DNA of 64,000 nucleotides from Clostridium sp. OM02-18AC (GTDB lineage Bacteria; Bacillota; Clostridia; Lachnospirales; Lachnospiraceae). Numbering within the stretch: the first letter of the stretch is position 1; each line of letters starts with the position of its first letter. The notes beneath the pieces were generated by a model that saw only the letters and a program-made list of their open reading frames with translations, ran no database searches and was not told the DNA's origin. Positions 25,878-35,341 of the stretch are shown in pieces. A program made the translations under genes and the position numbers. The stretch lies in contig NZ_QULW01000004.1 in assembly GCF_003481825.1 (NCBI RefSeq), positions 141,725-205,724 on the forward strand, in the 5' to 3' direction.

Positions 25878-27164
25878 TTACAGCGACAGTCCGCCCCGTG
25901 CCCGCGCCCTCCGGTCGCGGATCGACTGGATCACCGGAACCAGGAACATAGCCACAAGGCCGCCTGCGAATCCGTTGTTATAAAGATTCATACCTCCATA
26001 TACGATTCCCACATTCAGTGCTACGGAGGAATGTAAAAATCCTGCGATCACACCGGCGATGATTCCAAACTCCCCGGCGATCGGTGCCAGGGTGGTAGAA
26101 AGAAGCAGTGCAAGGATCGCCGATGGGTCGGTGATGTTCCAGCTTTTTGCCTCGCTGGCAATCAGCACTCCGGCCATGACCGGAAGAATATTGCGCAGAT
26201 GCTTACCGGTCGCACTAAAGCCGACCACCGTAAAAATACCGCCAATGGTCGGACCGTTTAGGTCCGCACCTACCATGACAACAAACAGCATCGACGCCAG
26301 ACCATTCACACCCATGTTGATCATAACAGCGGCACCACCCTCAGACTCATAGTAGTCGGTTCCTCCCAGTCCGTAGGACCGCAGGATGCTGCGATAATCT
26401 TCCAACGCCATCGGATCAGTCACAATGCCGTAGAGGATCATGGCACCAAACAGGATCGACAGCAAAATGATAAAGGTCTGGTTCTGTCCGGTAAACCAGA
26501 TCAGGCGGGACTCAATGGTGACGCCAAAGGATTTCAGGACCGACACGATCACCGTCGCAATGATTCCCCCTGCAAATCCCACGTTGTAAAGGGAATATCC
26601 CTTGTGGGAGTAATGGACATGGGTACTAAGAGGCGGCAACACGAACCCAATGATGATACCGGTAGCTGCACAAAGAAGAAATCTCAAAGGCAGCGGCAGA
26701 TTCACAATATGCATGACCTGGCTCACGATCGGAGACAGGCTTGTCCCATAAAAGCCCACGTAAAGGTATCGTTTTACTGTAGTCTTATGGTATTTTGCAT
26801 AGAGAAATACACCAAGCAAGATCATCCAGATGTTCAGCAGGTTTTTTCCAAACAGGGAAAAGCCGAACATCAGGCAGGTTGATGTAATGGTATGTCCGTC
26901 AAAATTCATATCCAGTGCATACATGATCCCGATACAAATCAGCGTCAGCACACCGGCATTGATAAAAGCCGCACCGACTCCTCCGATCACGAAATAATCC
27001 GTGATCAGAAAGTCCGGCTCCCGTATGATCTCCACAATGCCCCGAAAAATCTCATCTATGGGCTGCATAAACAGTCCGGCCACAATAAAATATGCCGGAA
27101 GCAGGGACAGGATCAAAAAGCATTTGTTTTTTGAAAGTGGTCTCTGTATTCCAAATCGGTTCAT
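25878..27164 (-). CDS. DUF1576 polytopic membrane protein
   Basis: About 428 residues with roughly ten membrane helices and two internally similar halves (Gly/Ala-rich loops with NVGFAGGIIATV near 210 and NNGFAGGLVAMF near 405). It matches the DUF1576 family as I recall it; function is unknown. The repeat and loops suggest a transporter-like fold, but this is inference. The longest frame starts at 27176, overlapping the uppP stop (TAATG). The ATG at 27164 has GGAGG five bases upstream and is preferred. It is cotranscribed with uppP. Confidence 0.78.
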   Translation of the reverse strand: MNRFGIQRPLSKNKCFLILSLLPAYFIVAGLFMQPIDEIFRGIVEIIREPDFLITDYFVIGGVGAAFINAGVLTLICIGIMYALDMNFDGHTITSTCLMFGFSLFGKNLLNIWMILLGVFLYAKYHKTTVKRYLYVGFYGTSLSPIVSQVMHIVNLPLPLRFLLCAATGIIIGFVLPPLSTHVHYSHKGYSLYNVGFAGGIIATVIVSVLKSFGVTIESRLIWFTGQNQTFIILLSILFGAMILYGIVTDPMALEDYRSILRSYGLGGTDYYESEGGAAVMINMGVNGLASMLFVVMVGADLNGPTIGGIFTVVGFSATGKHLRNILPVMAGVLIASEAKSWNITDPSAILALLLSTTLAPIAGEFGIIAGVIAGFLHSSVALNVGIVYGGMNLYNNGFAGGLVAMFLVPVIQSIRDRRARARGGLSL

Positions 27165-27175
27165 CGATTCCTCCA

Positions 27176-28009
27176 TTATCCAAGAAATGCAGTTACCCCG
27201 AAATAGAACAGCACGATGACGCCCAGCACGATCCGGTAATAACCAAATACCTTAAAGTTGTTTTTTCTGATGTAACCCATCAGGAATTTGATGGAATACA
27301 CGGATACTACAAACGCGATCACCATACCGGCGATCAGGTAAAACAGCTCCAGTCCGGTAAAATGGAACCCAAACTTCACCAGTTTTAACAGGCTTGCACC
27401 AAACATGACCGGAATTCCCAAAAAGAAGGAAAATTCTGCGGCCGCACTGCGGGAGCATCCTAAGATCATAGCTCCTAAGATGGTAGAACCAGAGCGGGAA
27501 GTTCCCGGAACCAGGGAAAGTACCTGGAAAAGTCCGATAAACAGTGCAGTCTGGTAAGAAATCTGGCTGGTACGCTGGATTGGAAAATCCGTATACTGAT
27601 TGTGATTCTCCAGTATGATAAACAGCACACCGTAAATGATCAGCGTAGCAGCTACCACATAACCGTTATAGAGATGCGCGTCCATCCAGTCATCCAGCAA
27701 AAGTCCAAACACAGCAGCCGGCACACAGGCTACGATGATCTTCATCCACAGTCTGACCGTTCCGATCTTCTGCGCTTTTGTCTTTCCCGGATCAAACGGA
27801 TTCAGCCGCCTGAAATACAAAACCACAACCGCCAGGATCGCACCAAGCTGGATCACCACGCGGAACATCGACATAAATGCCTCGGTTACATTTAAGTGGA
27901 TGATCTCGTCCACCAGAATCATGTGTCCGGTGCTGCTGATCGGAAGCCATTCGGTAAAGCCTTCCACGATGCCAAGCACCAGAACCTTTAAAAATTCAAT
28001 AAAATCCAT
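27176..28009 (-). CDS. uppP: Undecaprenyl-diphosphatase UppP (BacA)
   Basis: Membrane phosphatase that recycles undecaprenyl diphosphate to the monophosphate carrier for peptidoglycan synthesis and can give bacitracin tolerance, 277 residues with about eight helices. Signature motifs are EGFTEWLPISSTGHM near residue 16 and PGTSRSGSTI near 170. ATG at 28009. The DUF1576 gene follows with overlap or close coupling. Confidence 0.95.
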   Translation of the reverse strand: MDFIEFLKVLVLGIVEGFTEWLPISSTGHMILVDEIIHLNVTEAFMSMFRVVIQLGAILAVVVLYFRRLNPFDPGKTKAQKIGTVRLWMKIIVACVPAAVFGLLLDDWMDAHLYNGYVVAATLIIYGVLFIILENHNQYTDFPIQRTSQISYQTALFIGLFQVLSLVPGTSRSGSTILGAMILGCSRSAAAEFSFFLGIPVMFGASLLKLVKFGFHFTGLELFYLIAGMVIAFVVSVYSIKFLMGYIRKNNFKVFGYYRIVLGVIVLFYFGVTAFLG

Positions 28010-28097
28010 ATTTCTGCCTCATTTCTATTTGTCTTTTCGCTGCATCCTGCCCCGTTTCTGCCAAACAGGACTGTCTGCAGTCTCGGACTTTAAACCA

Positions 28098-28778
28098 TTA
28101 TTTCTCCACATTTTCAATCTGCCAGTCGATCGGACTAAGTCCATGCTCCTCCAAAAATGCATTGGTCTTGCTGAATGGCCTGCTGCCAAAAAATCCCCGG
28201 TACGCAGAAAGCGGACTCGGATGCGGTGCCTCCAAGATCAGATGCTTCGGATTGTTCAGCATCGCCTTTTTCGCCTGCGCCGGACGTCCCCAAAGAATAA
28301 AGACGATTGGCCGGTCCTGCTCATTTAAAATCTTGATGGCGGCATCCGTAAACTCTTCCCAGCCGATCCCGTGATGGGAGTTTGCTGCATGTGCCCGCAC
28401 GGTCAGTACGGTGTTTAACATCATGACACCCTGCTTCGCCCATTTCACCAGATAACCATTGTTTGGTATGTAACAACCCAGATCATCGTGAAGCTCCTGG
28501 TAAATATTCACCAGGGACGGCGGGATCTCCACATCTGGCTTCACCGAGAAGCAAAGCCCGTGCGCCTGCCCAACATTATGGTAGGGATCCTGCCCCAGAA
28601 TCACCACTTTTACCTCAGATAACGGGGTAAATTCAAACGCATTAAAAATATCGTTTGGATCCGGAAAGACCTGTCTGGTCTCATATTCATGCTTTACCGT
28701 CTCGTACAGTTTCTTATAATATGGCTTTTTAAATTCCCCACTTAACGGGGCAAGCCAGTCATTTGCGATGGCACCCAT
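28098..28778 (-). CDS. ung: Uracil-DNA glycosylase, family 1
   Basis: Removes uracil from DNA as the first step of base-excision repair, about 226 residues. The water-activating Asp is in GQDPYHNVGQAHG near residue 65. HPSPLSAYRGFFG near 187 carries the catalytic His. The open frame continues upstream from a TTG, but the ATG at 28778 with GGAGG eight bases upstream gives the standard N-terminus (GAIANDWLAPL). Confidence 0.95.
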   Translation of the reverse strand: MGAIANDWLAPLSGEFKKPYYKKLYETVKHEYETRQVFPDPNDIFNAFEFTPLSEVKVVILGQDPYHNVGQAHGLCFSVKPDVEIPPSLVNIYQELHDDLGCYIPNNGYLVKWAKQGVMMLNTVLTVRAHAANSHHGIGWEEFTDAAIKILNEQDRPIVFILWGRPAQAKKAMLNNPKHLILEAPHPSPLSAYRGFFGSRPFSKTNAFLEEHGLSPIDWQIENVEK

Positions 28779-28913
28779 TATTCCATCCTCCACCTTTCGA
28801 TGTTTCTTTCCTGCCTTCCACAAAAGCAGGTTTTCTCATCTGTATTTCTTTCGATGCTGCCAAGCACTTTCTGACAACATCATTTTTTTCGTGCTGCTAA
28901 ACGCGTTTCTTCC

Positions 28914-29675
28914 TTACAACCGCACGGAAATGCCCCGCTCCCGCAGGTATGCTTTCAGATCGCGGATTTCCAGTTCTTTATAATGGAACAGAGATGCAGC
29001 CAATGCCGCATCCGCTTTTCCTTTCGTCAGGGCATCATAAAAATGCTCTTTCGTTCCCGCACCGCCGGAAGCAATGACCGGAACCGAAACATGTTCCGCA
29101 ATCAGGGAGGTCAGTTCATTATCGTAACCTGCCTTGGTTCCATCGCAGTCCATGCTGGTAAGCAGGATCTCGCCGGCTCCCAGGGAGTCTGCCTTCATGG
29201 CCCACTCGACCGCATCCAGGCCGGTGTCAATGCGTCCGCCGTTCTTGTATACATTCCAGCCGGAGCCATCTTCCCGCCGTCGCGCATCAATGGCCACGAC
29301 TACACACTGACGGCCAAACTTGTCTGCTGCATCACTGATCAGCTCCGGCGTATTGATGGCAGAAGAATTGATGGAAATCTTATCCGCACCCTCACGGAGA
29401 AGGCGTCGGAAGTCCTCCACGGTGCGGATGCCTCCGCCCACAGTAAACGGAATAAACACGGTTTCTGCCACCCGGCGTACCATATCCACCACAGTCTCTC
29501 GCGCATCGGAAGATGCCGTAATATCCAGAAATACCAGTTCATCGGCACCGGCCTTATCATATGCTGCCGCAATCTCCACCGGATCACCTGCATCCCGCAG
29601 ATTTACAAAATTAACACCTTTTACTACCCGGCCATTGTGAACATCCAGGCAGGGAATGATTCTCTTTGTAAACAT
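28914..29675 (-). CDS. hisF: Imidazole glycerol phosphate synthase cyclase subunit HisF
   Basis: TIM-barrel subunit that uses ammonia from HisH to form imidazole glycerol phosphate and AICAR in histidine synthesis, 253 residues. Catalytic Asp11 is in CLDVHNGRVVKG and the second Asp in VAIDARR near 130; phosphate loops are visible as VGGGIRT and ASGGAGT. A TTG four codons upstream is open, but GGAGGAG favours the ATG at 29675. hisH precedes it by 25 bases. No other his genes are in the window. Confidence 0.96.
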   Translation of the reverse strand: MFTKRIIPCLDVHNGRVVKGVNFVNLRDAGDPVEIAAAYDKAGADELVFLDITASSDARETVVDMVRRVAETVFIPFTVGGGIRTVEDFRRLLREGADKISINSSAINTPELISDAADKFGRQCVVVAIDARRREDGSGWNVYKNGGRIDTGLDAVEWAMKADSLGAGEILLTSMDCDGTKAGYDNELTSLIAEHVSVPVIASGGAGTKEHFYDALTKGKADAALAASLFHYKELEIRDLKAYLRERGISVRL

Positions 29676-29700
29676 ATGCTCCTCCAAACTGCCCTATCCG

Positions 29701-30306
29701 CTACAGGCTGATGAAATTTTTCAAGATCTGAAGTCCCACCTCACTGCTCTTTTCCGGGTGGAACTGGCAGGCAAACACATTGCCCTGCTCTACTGCAGCA
29801 TGAATATGAGTGCTGTACTCCGTGGTGGCCGCCACGATTTTTGGATCCTCTGCTTTTAAATAATAAGAATGTACAAAATATACATAGGCTCCATTGGAGA
29901 TTCCCGCAAACAGCCTTGTATCCGGTTTTATCTCCAGGGAATTCCATCCCATATGCGGGATCTTCAGACACGGACTGTCCGGAATCTTTAAGATCTGGCC
30001 CTTTAAGATACCAAGTCCCTTCACTCCGTCGCTCTCATCACTGCGCTCAAATAACAGCTGCAGTCCAAGACAAATCCCAAGAAGCGGCGTACCGTTCTTG
30101 ACTGCCTCCCGGATCACATCCACCAGGCCGTACTGGTGCAGGCGCTCCATGGCGTCTCCAAAGGCGCCCACGCCCGGCAGGATCAGCTTATCTGCAGCAA
30201 GAATGGCGTCTTTGTCTCTCGTCACAACCGGCTGCTCACCCAGAGCGATCAGCGCTTTTTCCACACTTCGAATATTTCCGGCATCGTAGTCAATTATCGC
30301 AATCAT
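29701..30306 (-). CDS. hisH: Imidazole glycerol phosphate synthase glutaminase subunit HisH
   Basis: Class I glutamine amidotransferase that feeds ammonia to HisF, 201 residues. The nucleophile Cys is in GICLGLQLLF near residue 80 and the His/Glu pair is in CQFHPEKSS near 183. The N-terminus IIDYDAGNIRSVEKAL is typical. ATG with GGAGGA upstream. It is immediately upstream of hisF. Confidence 0.96.
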   Translation of the reverse strand: MIAIIDYDAGNIRSVEKALIALGEQPVVTRDKDAILAADKLILPGVGAFGDAMERLHQYGLVDVIREAVKNGTPLLGICLGLQLLFERSDESDGVKGLGILKGQILKIPDSPCLKIPHMGWNSLEIKPDTRLFAGISNGAYVYFVHSYYLKAEDPKIVAATTEYSTHIHAAVEQGNVFACQFHPEKSSEVGLQILKNFISL

Positions 30307-30345
30307 TGGTGTCCTCCATGCAGTTACTGGTTATCAGATTCTTTT

Positions 30346-31119
30346 TTATTCTACATTATAATCACTTTTTATCATCCAGTCTACTGAATTTTTATGCACT
30401 CCCCGTGCCCGGTCCTTCAGTTCTTCGGTTGTCTGCGGGAAGGTCTGGTTCACCCGCAAAAGCAACGAGTCCTGATGAAAAAATGCAGTCTTCTCGAACG
30501 GGAATCGGATCACGCCGGGATTTGCAAAGCCCACGCCCAGCTCCAGGATCACCAGATCCTTGCGGAAGGTTCCGGCCAGCCACTGGGTATAATGGTTCCA
30601 CTGCGGGAGATACCCTTCCTCAATGTACGGATGCGCCTCGATCGTATTCCCGGTCAGCGGCGCACCGCAGTGCGGGCAGATACCGGACGGAATTTCATCC
30701 GGTTCCCAGATGTCTTTGGTGCATCCCGCAGAGCACTGTTTCCAGGTCTCGTTGCCGCAGGGCGCTACAATCCTCTGGATCCGTTTGTCCTTCGGCCTTT
30801 CCTGTACCGGGAACAGACGGTCCATAAGAACCTGGGTCTGCTCATCCGCTGCCGGGCAGGAGACCTCCTCCATCTGGATTTTTTCTGTCACCGCAGTCTC
30901 AGTCCCGCTTCCGAGCTTTGTGTCAAAAATCAGCGCGTCTGTGGCCATGGTGATGATAAAATAATCCTTATCCTTCACCAGCTCATACAGATTTGCATAA
31001 GCCGCCCGCAGCTGCGCCTCCTGCGCTTCATCACCGCGTTTCCATTTCCACTCCTCGCCCAGTCCGATCAAAAGCTTCTGACAGCCTGCAAGGCGCGCAC
31101 GTATCATCTCTGTATCCAT
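30346..31119 (-). CDS. Divergent Sir2-like protein
   Basis: 257 residues from the ATG at 31119, chosen because AGGAGG lies seven bases upstream (the longest frame begins at a GTG, 31176). The middle and C-terminal parts look like a Sir2 core: a YFIITMATDALIF strand near 80, a cysteine set in PCGNETWKQCSAGC near 135-150 and CPHC near 165, then DLVILELGVGFANPGVIRFPFE near 205. The N-terminal GAG-type NAD-binding motif and the usual N-I-D catalytic region are not visible, so deacetylase activity is doubtful. It may be an ADP-ribosyl-related or binding-only relative. Confidence 0.6.
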   Translation of the reverse strand: MDTEMIRARLAGCQKLLIGLGEEWKWKRGDEAQEAQLRAAYANLYELVKDKDYFIITMATDALIFDTKLGSGTETAVTEKIQMEEVSCPAADEQTQVLMDRLFPVQERPKDKRIQRIVAPCGNETWKQCSAGCTKDIWEPDEIPSGICPHCGAPLTGNTIEAHPYIEEGYLPQWNHYTQWLAGTFRKDLVILELGVGFANPGVIRFPFEKTAFFHQDSLLLRVNQTFPQTTEELKDRARGVHKNSVDWMIKSDYNVE

Positions 31120-31172
31120 CCTGTATCCTCCTGAAATCTTCTGTTTTATCCTGCTGCTTTTTCTGCAGTCCC

Positions 31173-33095
31173 TCACACATTCAAATCTGTCTCACCGTGT
31201 ACTTCTTCATACACCCCTAGCCATGCCATGCACTGTTCATGCCACCGTCTAAAGGCCTCATCCTGCCGGGCTTTCGCAGCTGCCACCGCGTCAGGAATTC
31301 CCTGTTCCAGCGTCCAGTATGCCTCCGACATTTTCCACTCAGCCAGCAGCCCACGGTACTCCGCCTCCAGCCGTCCATATTCCAGTTCCTCCGGCTCCAG
31401 CTTTTCGTAAACCAGCCGCAGCTTCCAGTCCGCATATGCTTCTTCCGTTGAGAATTCCCGAAGCCGGTGGCGCTCCGCCTTCGGCACAGTCCGCATCCCC
31501 TCTAAAAGAGCCGCGTCCTCTGCTTTCACCTGGGCAGAGAGTTCCTCGCCGTACGCCTCCGCCTTCTGCCTTTTTTCCAGATAATGCTCATACCCGAATG
31601 GGTAATACATCGGACCGGTCTCTTCAAAGATCAGCACGCTCTGTGCCACCTGGCGGATAAAATACCGGTCGTGGGATACAAACAGAATGGTTCCCTGATA
31701 AGCCTGAAAGGCCGATTCCAGTGTTTCCTTCGCCTGCACATCCATATGGTTGGTCGGCTCATCTAAGACCAGGAAATTTGGTCGGCTCTGCAAAAGCTCT
31801 GCCAGCACAAGCCTTGCCTTTTCGCCGCCGGATAAATCACTCACCCGCCGGGATGCCAGCTTGCCCGTGAACAGATACATCCCCAGGATATTTCTCACCT
31901 CTTTTTCCGTCAGAGCCGGGAACAGGTCGTGGAAATGCTCTGCCACAGACTTATCTGACTGAATTTCCGCAGAATGCTGGTCAAAATATCCGATGGTAAT
32001 GTTATTCCCCAGCACACATCGTCGTTCGACCGATCTGTCCTTCTCCTGAAACGGCTGCAAAAGTCCGGCCACCGTCTTTAAAAATGTACTTTTTCCGGCT
32101 CCGTTGGCTCCCAGAATACCAAGCTTCTGCCCTCTCCGGATCCGCAGGGTAATCTCTAAAAGGGGCCGGTCATAACCGATTTTCAGATGCTCTGCCTCAA
32201 ACACCCACTTGCTGCCCGGGATCAGCGGTTCGATATTGCCGGTAAACAGATGGACATCATCTTCCACCGGTTTTTCTACCCGCTCCATGCGCTCCAGCTG
32301 CTTTTTCTTGGCCCGCGCAAAGGAGGCCTTTGTCGGCTTGTGCCGGAACCGCTCGATCACGCCGTTTAACCGGTCTTCTTCCTCCTTCCGGCGTTCCCAG
32401 GCCTTTTGCTGCCGCTCGATCCGCTTTCGCTTTTCGGTGCGGTATTCGCTGTAATTGCCCGCGTACCGGGTCAGTTTTCCATCTGAAACCTCCACAACAG
32501 CCTCCGCTACCTGGTCCAGAAAGAAGCGGTCATGAGACACCAGCACCACTGCATGCTCATACCACTTCAGATACTGCTCCAGCCACTGAATCGTGGCAAT
32601 ATCCAGATGGTTGGTCGGCTCATCTAACAGTAAAATATCCGGTTTTTCCAGAAGCAGACGGATCAGCGCGATCTTCGTCTGCTCACCTCCGGAAAAATCT
32701 CCAATCTTTTTTTGCTTGTCAGCCCTTGCAAAGCCAAAGCCGGTAAAGATCCGGTCATACTCCTGCTCATATTCAAACCGTTCCCGCGCAAAGGTATCGC
32801 GAAACGGGCATGCCGCCAGAAGAATCTTCTCCACGGTCTGTTCCCGGTCCGAAAAAGCCTGCTGCTTTAACATTCCCACGGTCAGCCGACGAGAAGACGT
32901 CACACCTGCTCCCTGGCGCCTGTCGTCCCGGTCCAGAGAAAGCTCTCCTGCGATCAGCTTTAAAAGCGTGGTCTTTCCTGCGCCATTTCGCCCCACCAGG
33001 GCAATCTTTTCATTTCCCTTTATCTCAAAATCTACATGGGACAAAATCACATGTCCGCCCACCGAAACGGTACCATCCGTAATCTGATATAACAT
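31173..33095 (-). CDS. ABC-F family ATPase (ribosome-associated)
   Basis: 640-residue cytosolic protein with two ABC domains and no membrane segments. Domain 1 has GRNGAGKTT near residue 36, FSGGEQTK near 134 and LLLDEPTNHLD near 156. A charged linker with about 60 residues of RKEEEDRLN/RAKKKQLERME type follows (P-site tRNA interaction motif). Domain 2 has GANGAGKST near 334, LSGGEKAR near 428 and LVLDEPTNHMD near 450. The long C-terminal tail (about 120 residues) is helical and acidic. ABC-F proteins act on the ribosome, either as translation factors or as antibiotic-protection proteins; the subtype is not clear here. Its RBS lies in a hairpin. Confidence 0.88.
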   Translation of the reverse strand: MLYQITDGTVSVGGHVILSHVDFEIKGNEKIALVGRNGAGKTTLLKLIAGELSLDRDDRRQGAGVTSSRRLTVGMLKQQAFSDREQTVEKILLAACPFRDTFARERFEYEQEYDRIFTGFGFARADKQKKIGDFSGGEQTKIALIRLLLEKPDILLLDEPTNHLDIATIQWLEQYLKWYEHAVVLVSHDRFFLDQVAEAVVEVSDGKLTRYAGNYSEYRTEKRKRIERQQKAWERRKEEEDRLNGVIERFRHKPTKASFARAKKKQLERMERVEKPVEDDVHLFTGNIEPLIPGSKWVFEAEHLKIGYDRPLLEITLRIRRGQKLGILGANGAGKSTFLKTVAGLLQPFQEKDRSVERRCVLGNNITIGYFDQHSAEIQSDKSVAEHFHDLFPALTEKEVRNILGMYLFTGKLASRRVSDLSGGEKARLVLAELLQSRPNFLVLDEPTNHMDVQAKETLESAFQAYQGTILFVSHDRYFIRQVAQSVLIFEETGPMYYPFGYEHYLEKRQKAEAYGEELSAQVKAEDAALLEGMRTVPKAERHRLREFSTEEAYADWKLRLVYEKLEPEELEYGRLEAEYRGLLAEWKMSEAYWTLEQGIPDAVAAAKARQDEAFRRWHEQCMAWLGVYEEVHGETDLNV

Positions 33096-33100
33096 AAAAA

Positions 33101-33144
33101 CCTCTTTTCTTTGTTACTGGTAACAGTGTAGCAAAAAAAAGAGG
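33101..33144 (-). promoter_or_regulatory. Possible Shine-Dalgarno-sequestering hairpin before the ABC-F gene
   Basis: On the minus strand the RBS AAAAGAGG (33101-33108, five bases before the ATG) is exactly complementary to CCTCTTTT (33137-33144) upstream. A small GTTA/TAAC hairpin (33113-33124) lies in the loop. The same bases could serve as an end of the preceding MBL gene. Attenuation is inferred. Confidence 0.5.
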
Positions 33145-33171
33145 CTTTTAAAAGTTTTTTACCGGATCTTT

Positions 33172-34185
33172 TTATTTCTCAACAGGTTCATAATGCACGC
33201 CATGCTCCCCGCAGACCTCCCGGATCAGTCCTTCCTGTTTCAGATGGTCCAGATGCGCAAAGCATTCACCCAGGGCAAACCAGCGCTGGGCCGGCGGAAA
33301 ATCATCCCAGCCATCACAGTGGATCTTCCATTTCATGCAGCCCGTAATATCATAAAGGCAGGGCTTCTTCACCGGATCATGCTGCAATTCACGGACAATT
33401 CTAAGACAGTCTGCCAGACGCTTCTTATGATGCTCCTTCAGCTGACGGATCCTGAGCTTCATATCCCCTGCTTCCCGGTGTCCCGGAAGCGTCAGGGTAA
33501 CCGGATAGGCATCCAGCTTGTCCAGGCTCCTTAAATAATTGCCCAGGGAGTCCGGCACATCCCACCAGTCTGTGATATTGGGCGTAATGTCAAACAGCAC
33601 ATGATCCCCCAGAAGCATGGCACCGGTACCGCAGACTTCAAAGCAGAAATGCCCTGGTGTATGTCCCGGTGTCCAGATGGCCCTCAGTGTGTACCGCCCT
33701 GCTAAGATCATATCTCCTTCCTCCAGCAGCGTATAATCCCGGAAGGAGAGCGGCGCTGCCATGGTTCTGGACGGCGTACAGGCCAGCATCGCCTGCAAAA
33801 GTGATTCCTCAATTCCGTTTTCCCGGAACCGTTCCGAACGGTGCTCCTGCAATGTTCCGTCCATAAACCGGTAATCCTCCCGGCTGATATATACCCTTCC
33901 GCCCGGCCGGATCAGCTCCGGAGCATTTCCACTGTGATCTGCATGAAGATGTGTCAGCAGAATATCCGTATCCTCCATGGATACACCGAGCTGCCCCAGT
34001 CCCTTAAGGAGCGCTTTTTTGCAGCCTTCTGTCCGAAATCCGGTATCCACCAGCAGATTGCGCTGCTTCGTCTCCCTGCTGCCCCGGAACAGATAACTGT
34101 TTAACTCTTTGAGTGGATTGCCCTCCAGAGGCACCGGAATCCGGAACACCTCCGGCAGCACCTCCCTGATGTCATATCCCGTCAT
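33172..34185 (-). CDS. MBL-fold metallo-hydrolase
   Basis: 337 residues. The metal motif THLHADHSGNA is near residue 90, followed by GHTPGHFCFEVCG near 190, LLGDHVLFD near 210 and a final LPGHREAGD near 250, so all five metal-ligand regions of the beta-lactamase fold are present. The C-terminal 80 residues contain a helical domain with HxHxDH-independent charged helices, as in LACTB2-type hydrolases. The substrate is unknown. ATG start with GAGGA. It lies between the electron-transfer operon end and the ABC-F gene. Confidence 0.88.
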   Translation of the reverse strand: MTGYDIREVLPEVFRIPVPLEGNPLKELNSYLFRGSRETKQRNLLVDTGFRTEGCKKALLKGLGQLGVSMEDTDILLTHLHADHSGNAPELIRPGGRVYISREDYRFMDGTLQEHRSERFRENGIEESLLQAMLACTPSRTMAAPLSFRDYTLLEEGDMILAGRYTLRAIWTPGHTPGHFCFEVCGTGAMLLGDHVLFDITPNITDWWDVPDSLGNYLRSLDKLDAYPVTLTLPGHREAGDMKLRIRQLKEHHKKRLADCLRIVRELQHDPVKKPCLYDITGCMKWKIHCDGWDDFPPAQRWFALGECFAHLDHLKQEGLIREVCGEHGVHYEPVEK

Positions 34186-34238
34186 GTCTAAGTCCTCCTC
34201 TTTGCCTTAATTGAAAAAATTTCCTATCATACAAACAA

Positions 34239-34270
34239 AAGAGCGGGACACTTCTGCATCCCACTCTCTT
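34239..34270 (-). terminator. Terminator at the end of Module A (after etfA1)
   Basis: AAGAGAGTGGGA and TCCCGCTCTT pair with one bulge around a ten-base loop. On the minus strand TTTTGTTTG follows. It ends the long dehydratase/ligase/Etf operon about 20 bases after etfA. Confidence 0.85.
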
Positions 34271-34289
34271 ATAAAGGTTCGTTTTATGA

Positions 34290-35312
34290 TCAGTCTTTTG
34301 CTTCTGCCTTGTCCAGCTCCTCGATGATTGCCGGAATCACTTTATACAGATCACCTACAATGCCAACGTCTGCGATCTCGAAGATCGGTGCAGACTCGTT
34401 GGTGTTGATGGCAACGATCAGCTCAGAGTCCTGCATACCTGCTACGTGCTGGATTGCTCCGGAAATACCGCATGCAAAGTATACCTTCGGTTTTACGGTG
34501 GTACCGGTCTGTCCTACCTGGTAGGAATGATCGATCCAGCCTGCATCTACTGCTGCACGGGAAGCTGCTACTACGCCGCCCAGCTTATCTGCCAGCTGCT
34601 TTAATAAGTCAAAGCCCTCCGGCTTGCCAAGTCCCATACCGCCGGAAACGATGATCTTTGCGTCGGTCAGGGAAACCGTCTCTTTTAAGCTCTTAACGAT
34701 CTCCAGAACCTTGGTACGGATCTCGCCTTCCTTAAAGGAAACGTTTAATTTTATAACCTCACCCTTACGGCCTGCCTGGTACTGTGCTTTCTCCATAACG
34801 CCAGGACGTACGGTAGACATCTGCGGTCTGTGATCCGGGCAGATAATCGTAGCCATTAAGTTTCCGCCGAATGCCGGACGGGTCTGCTGAATCTTCTTAT
34901 CGGTCGGGTCGATCTCCAGCTTGGTGCAGTCTGCAGTCAGACCAGTGTTGCAGTTAACTGCCAGACACGGGCCAAGGTCACGTCCGATATGTGTTGCACC
35001 TAACAGAACGATCTCCGGTTTGTATTCCTCAATTGCCTTGCCAATGGTAATGCTGTAAGCGTCGGTACGGTAATCCTTTAATTCCGGATCATCTGCCAGA
35101 TATACCTTATCTGCGCCATATGCAAACAGCTCATCGGTCAGTCCTCCTACGTTTTCGCCAAGAAGTACGGCACACAGCTCACATCCAACTGCGTCAGCCA
35201 GCTTGCGGCCCTCTCCGAGCAGCTCGATTACTACCGGCATGATCTTGCCTTCTCTCTGCTCTGCAAATACCCATACGCCTTTGTAGGCGCTTAAATCCTT
35301 TACGTCTGCCAT
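34290..35312 (-). CDS. etfA: Electron transfer flavoprotein alpha subunit (Module A)
   Basis: FAD-binding alpha subunit, 340 residues, paired with the EtfB gene just upstream. The C-terminal FAD domain has SRAAVDAGW near 243, YQVGQTGTTVKP near 262 and ACGISGAIQHVAGM near 280. No N-terminal ferredoxin domain is present, unlike CarE of the caffeyl-CoA reductase. With EtfB and the acyl-CoA dehydrogenase it would pass electrons to or from enoyl-CoA, possibly by flavin-based electron bifurcation. ATG start; last gene of Module A. Confidence 0.94.
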   Translation of the reverse strand: MADVKDLSAYKGVWVFAEQREGKIMPVVIELLGEGRKLADAVGCELCAVLLGENVGGLTDELFAYGADKVYLADDPELKDYRTDAYSITIGKAIEEYKPEIVLLGATHIGRDLGPCLAVNCNTGLTADCTKLEIDPTDKKIQQTRPAFGGNLMATIICPDHRPQMSTVRPGVMEKAQYQAGRKGEVIKLNVSFKEGEIRTKVLEIVKSLKETVSLTDAKIIVSGGMGLGKPEGFDLLKQLADKLGGVVAASRAAVDAGWIDHSYQVGQTGTTVKPKVYFACGISGAIQHVAGMQDSELIVAINTNESAPIFEIADVGIVGDLYKVIPAIIEELDKAEAKD

Positions 35313-35341
35313 TTCTTCGTACCCTTTCCTTTCACTTGTGC

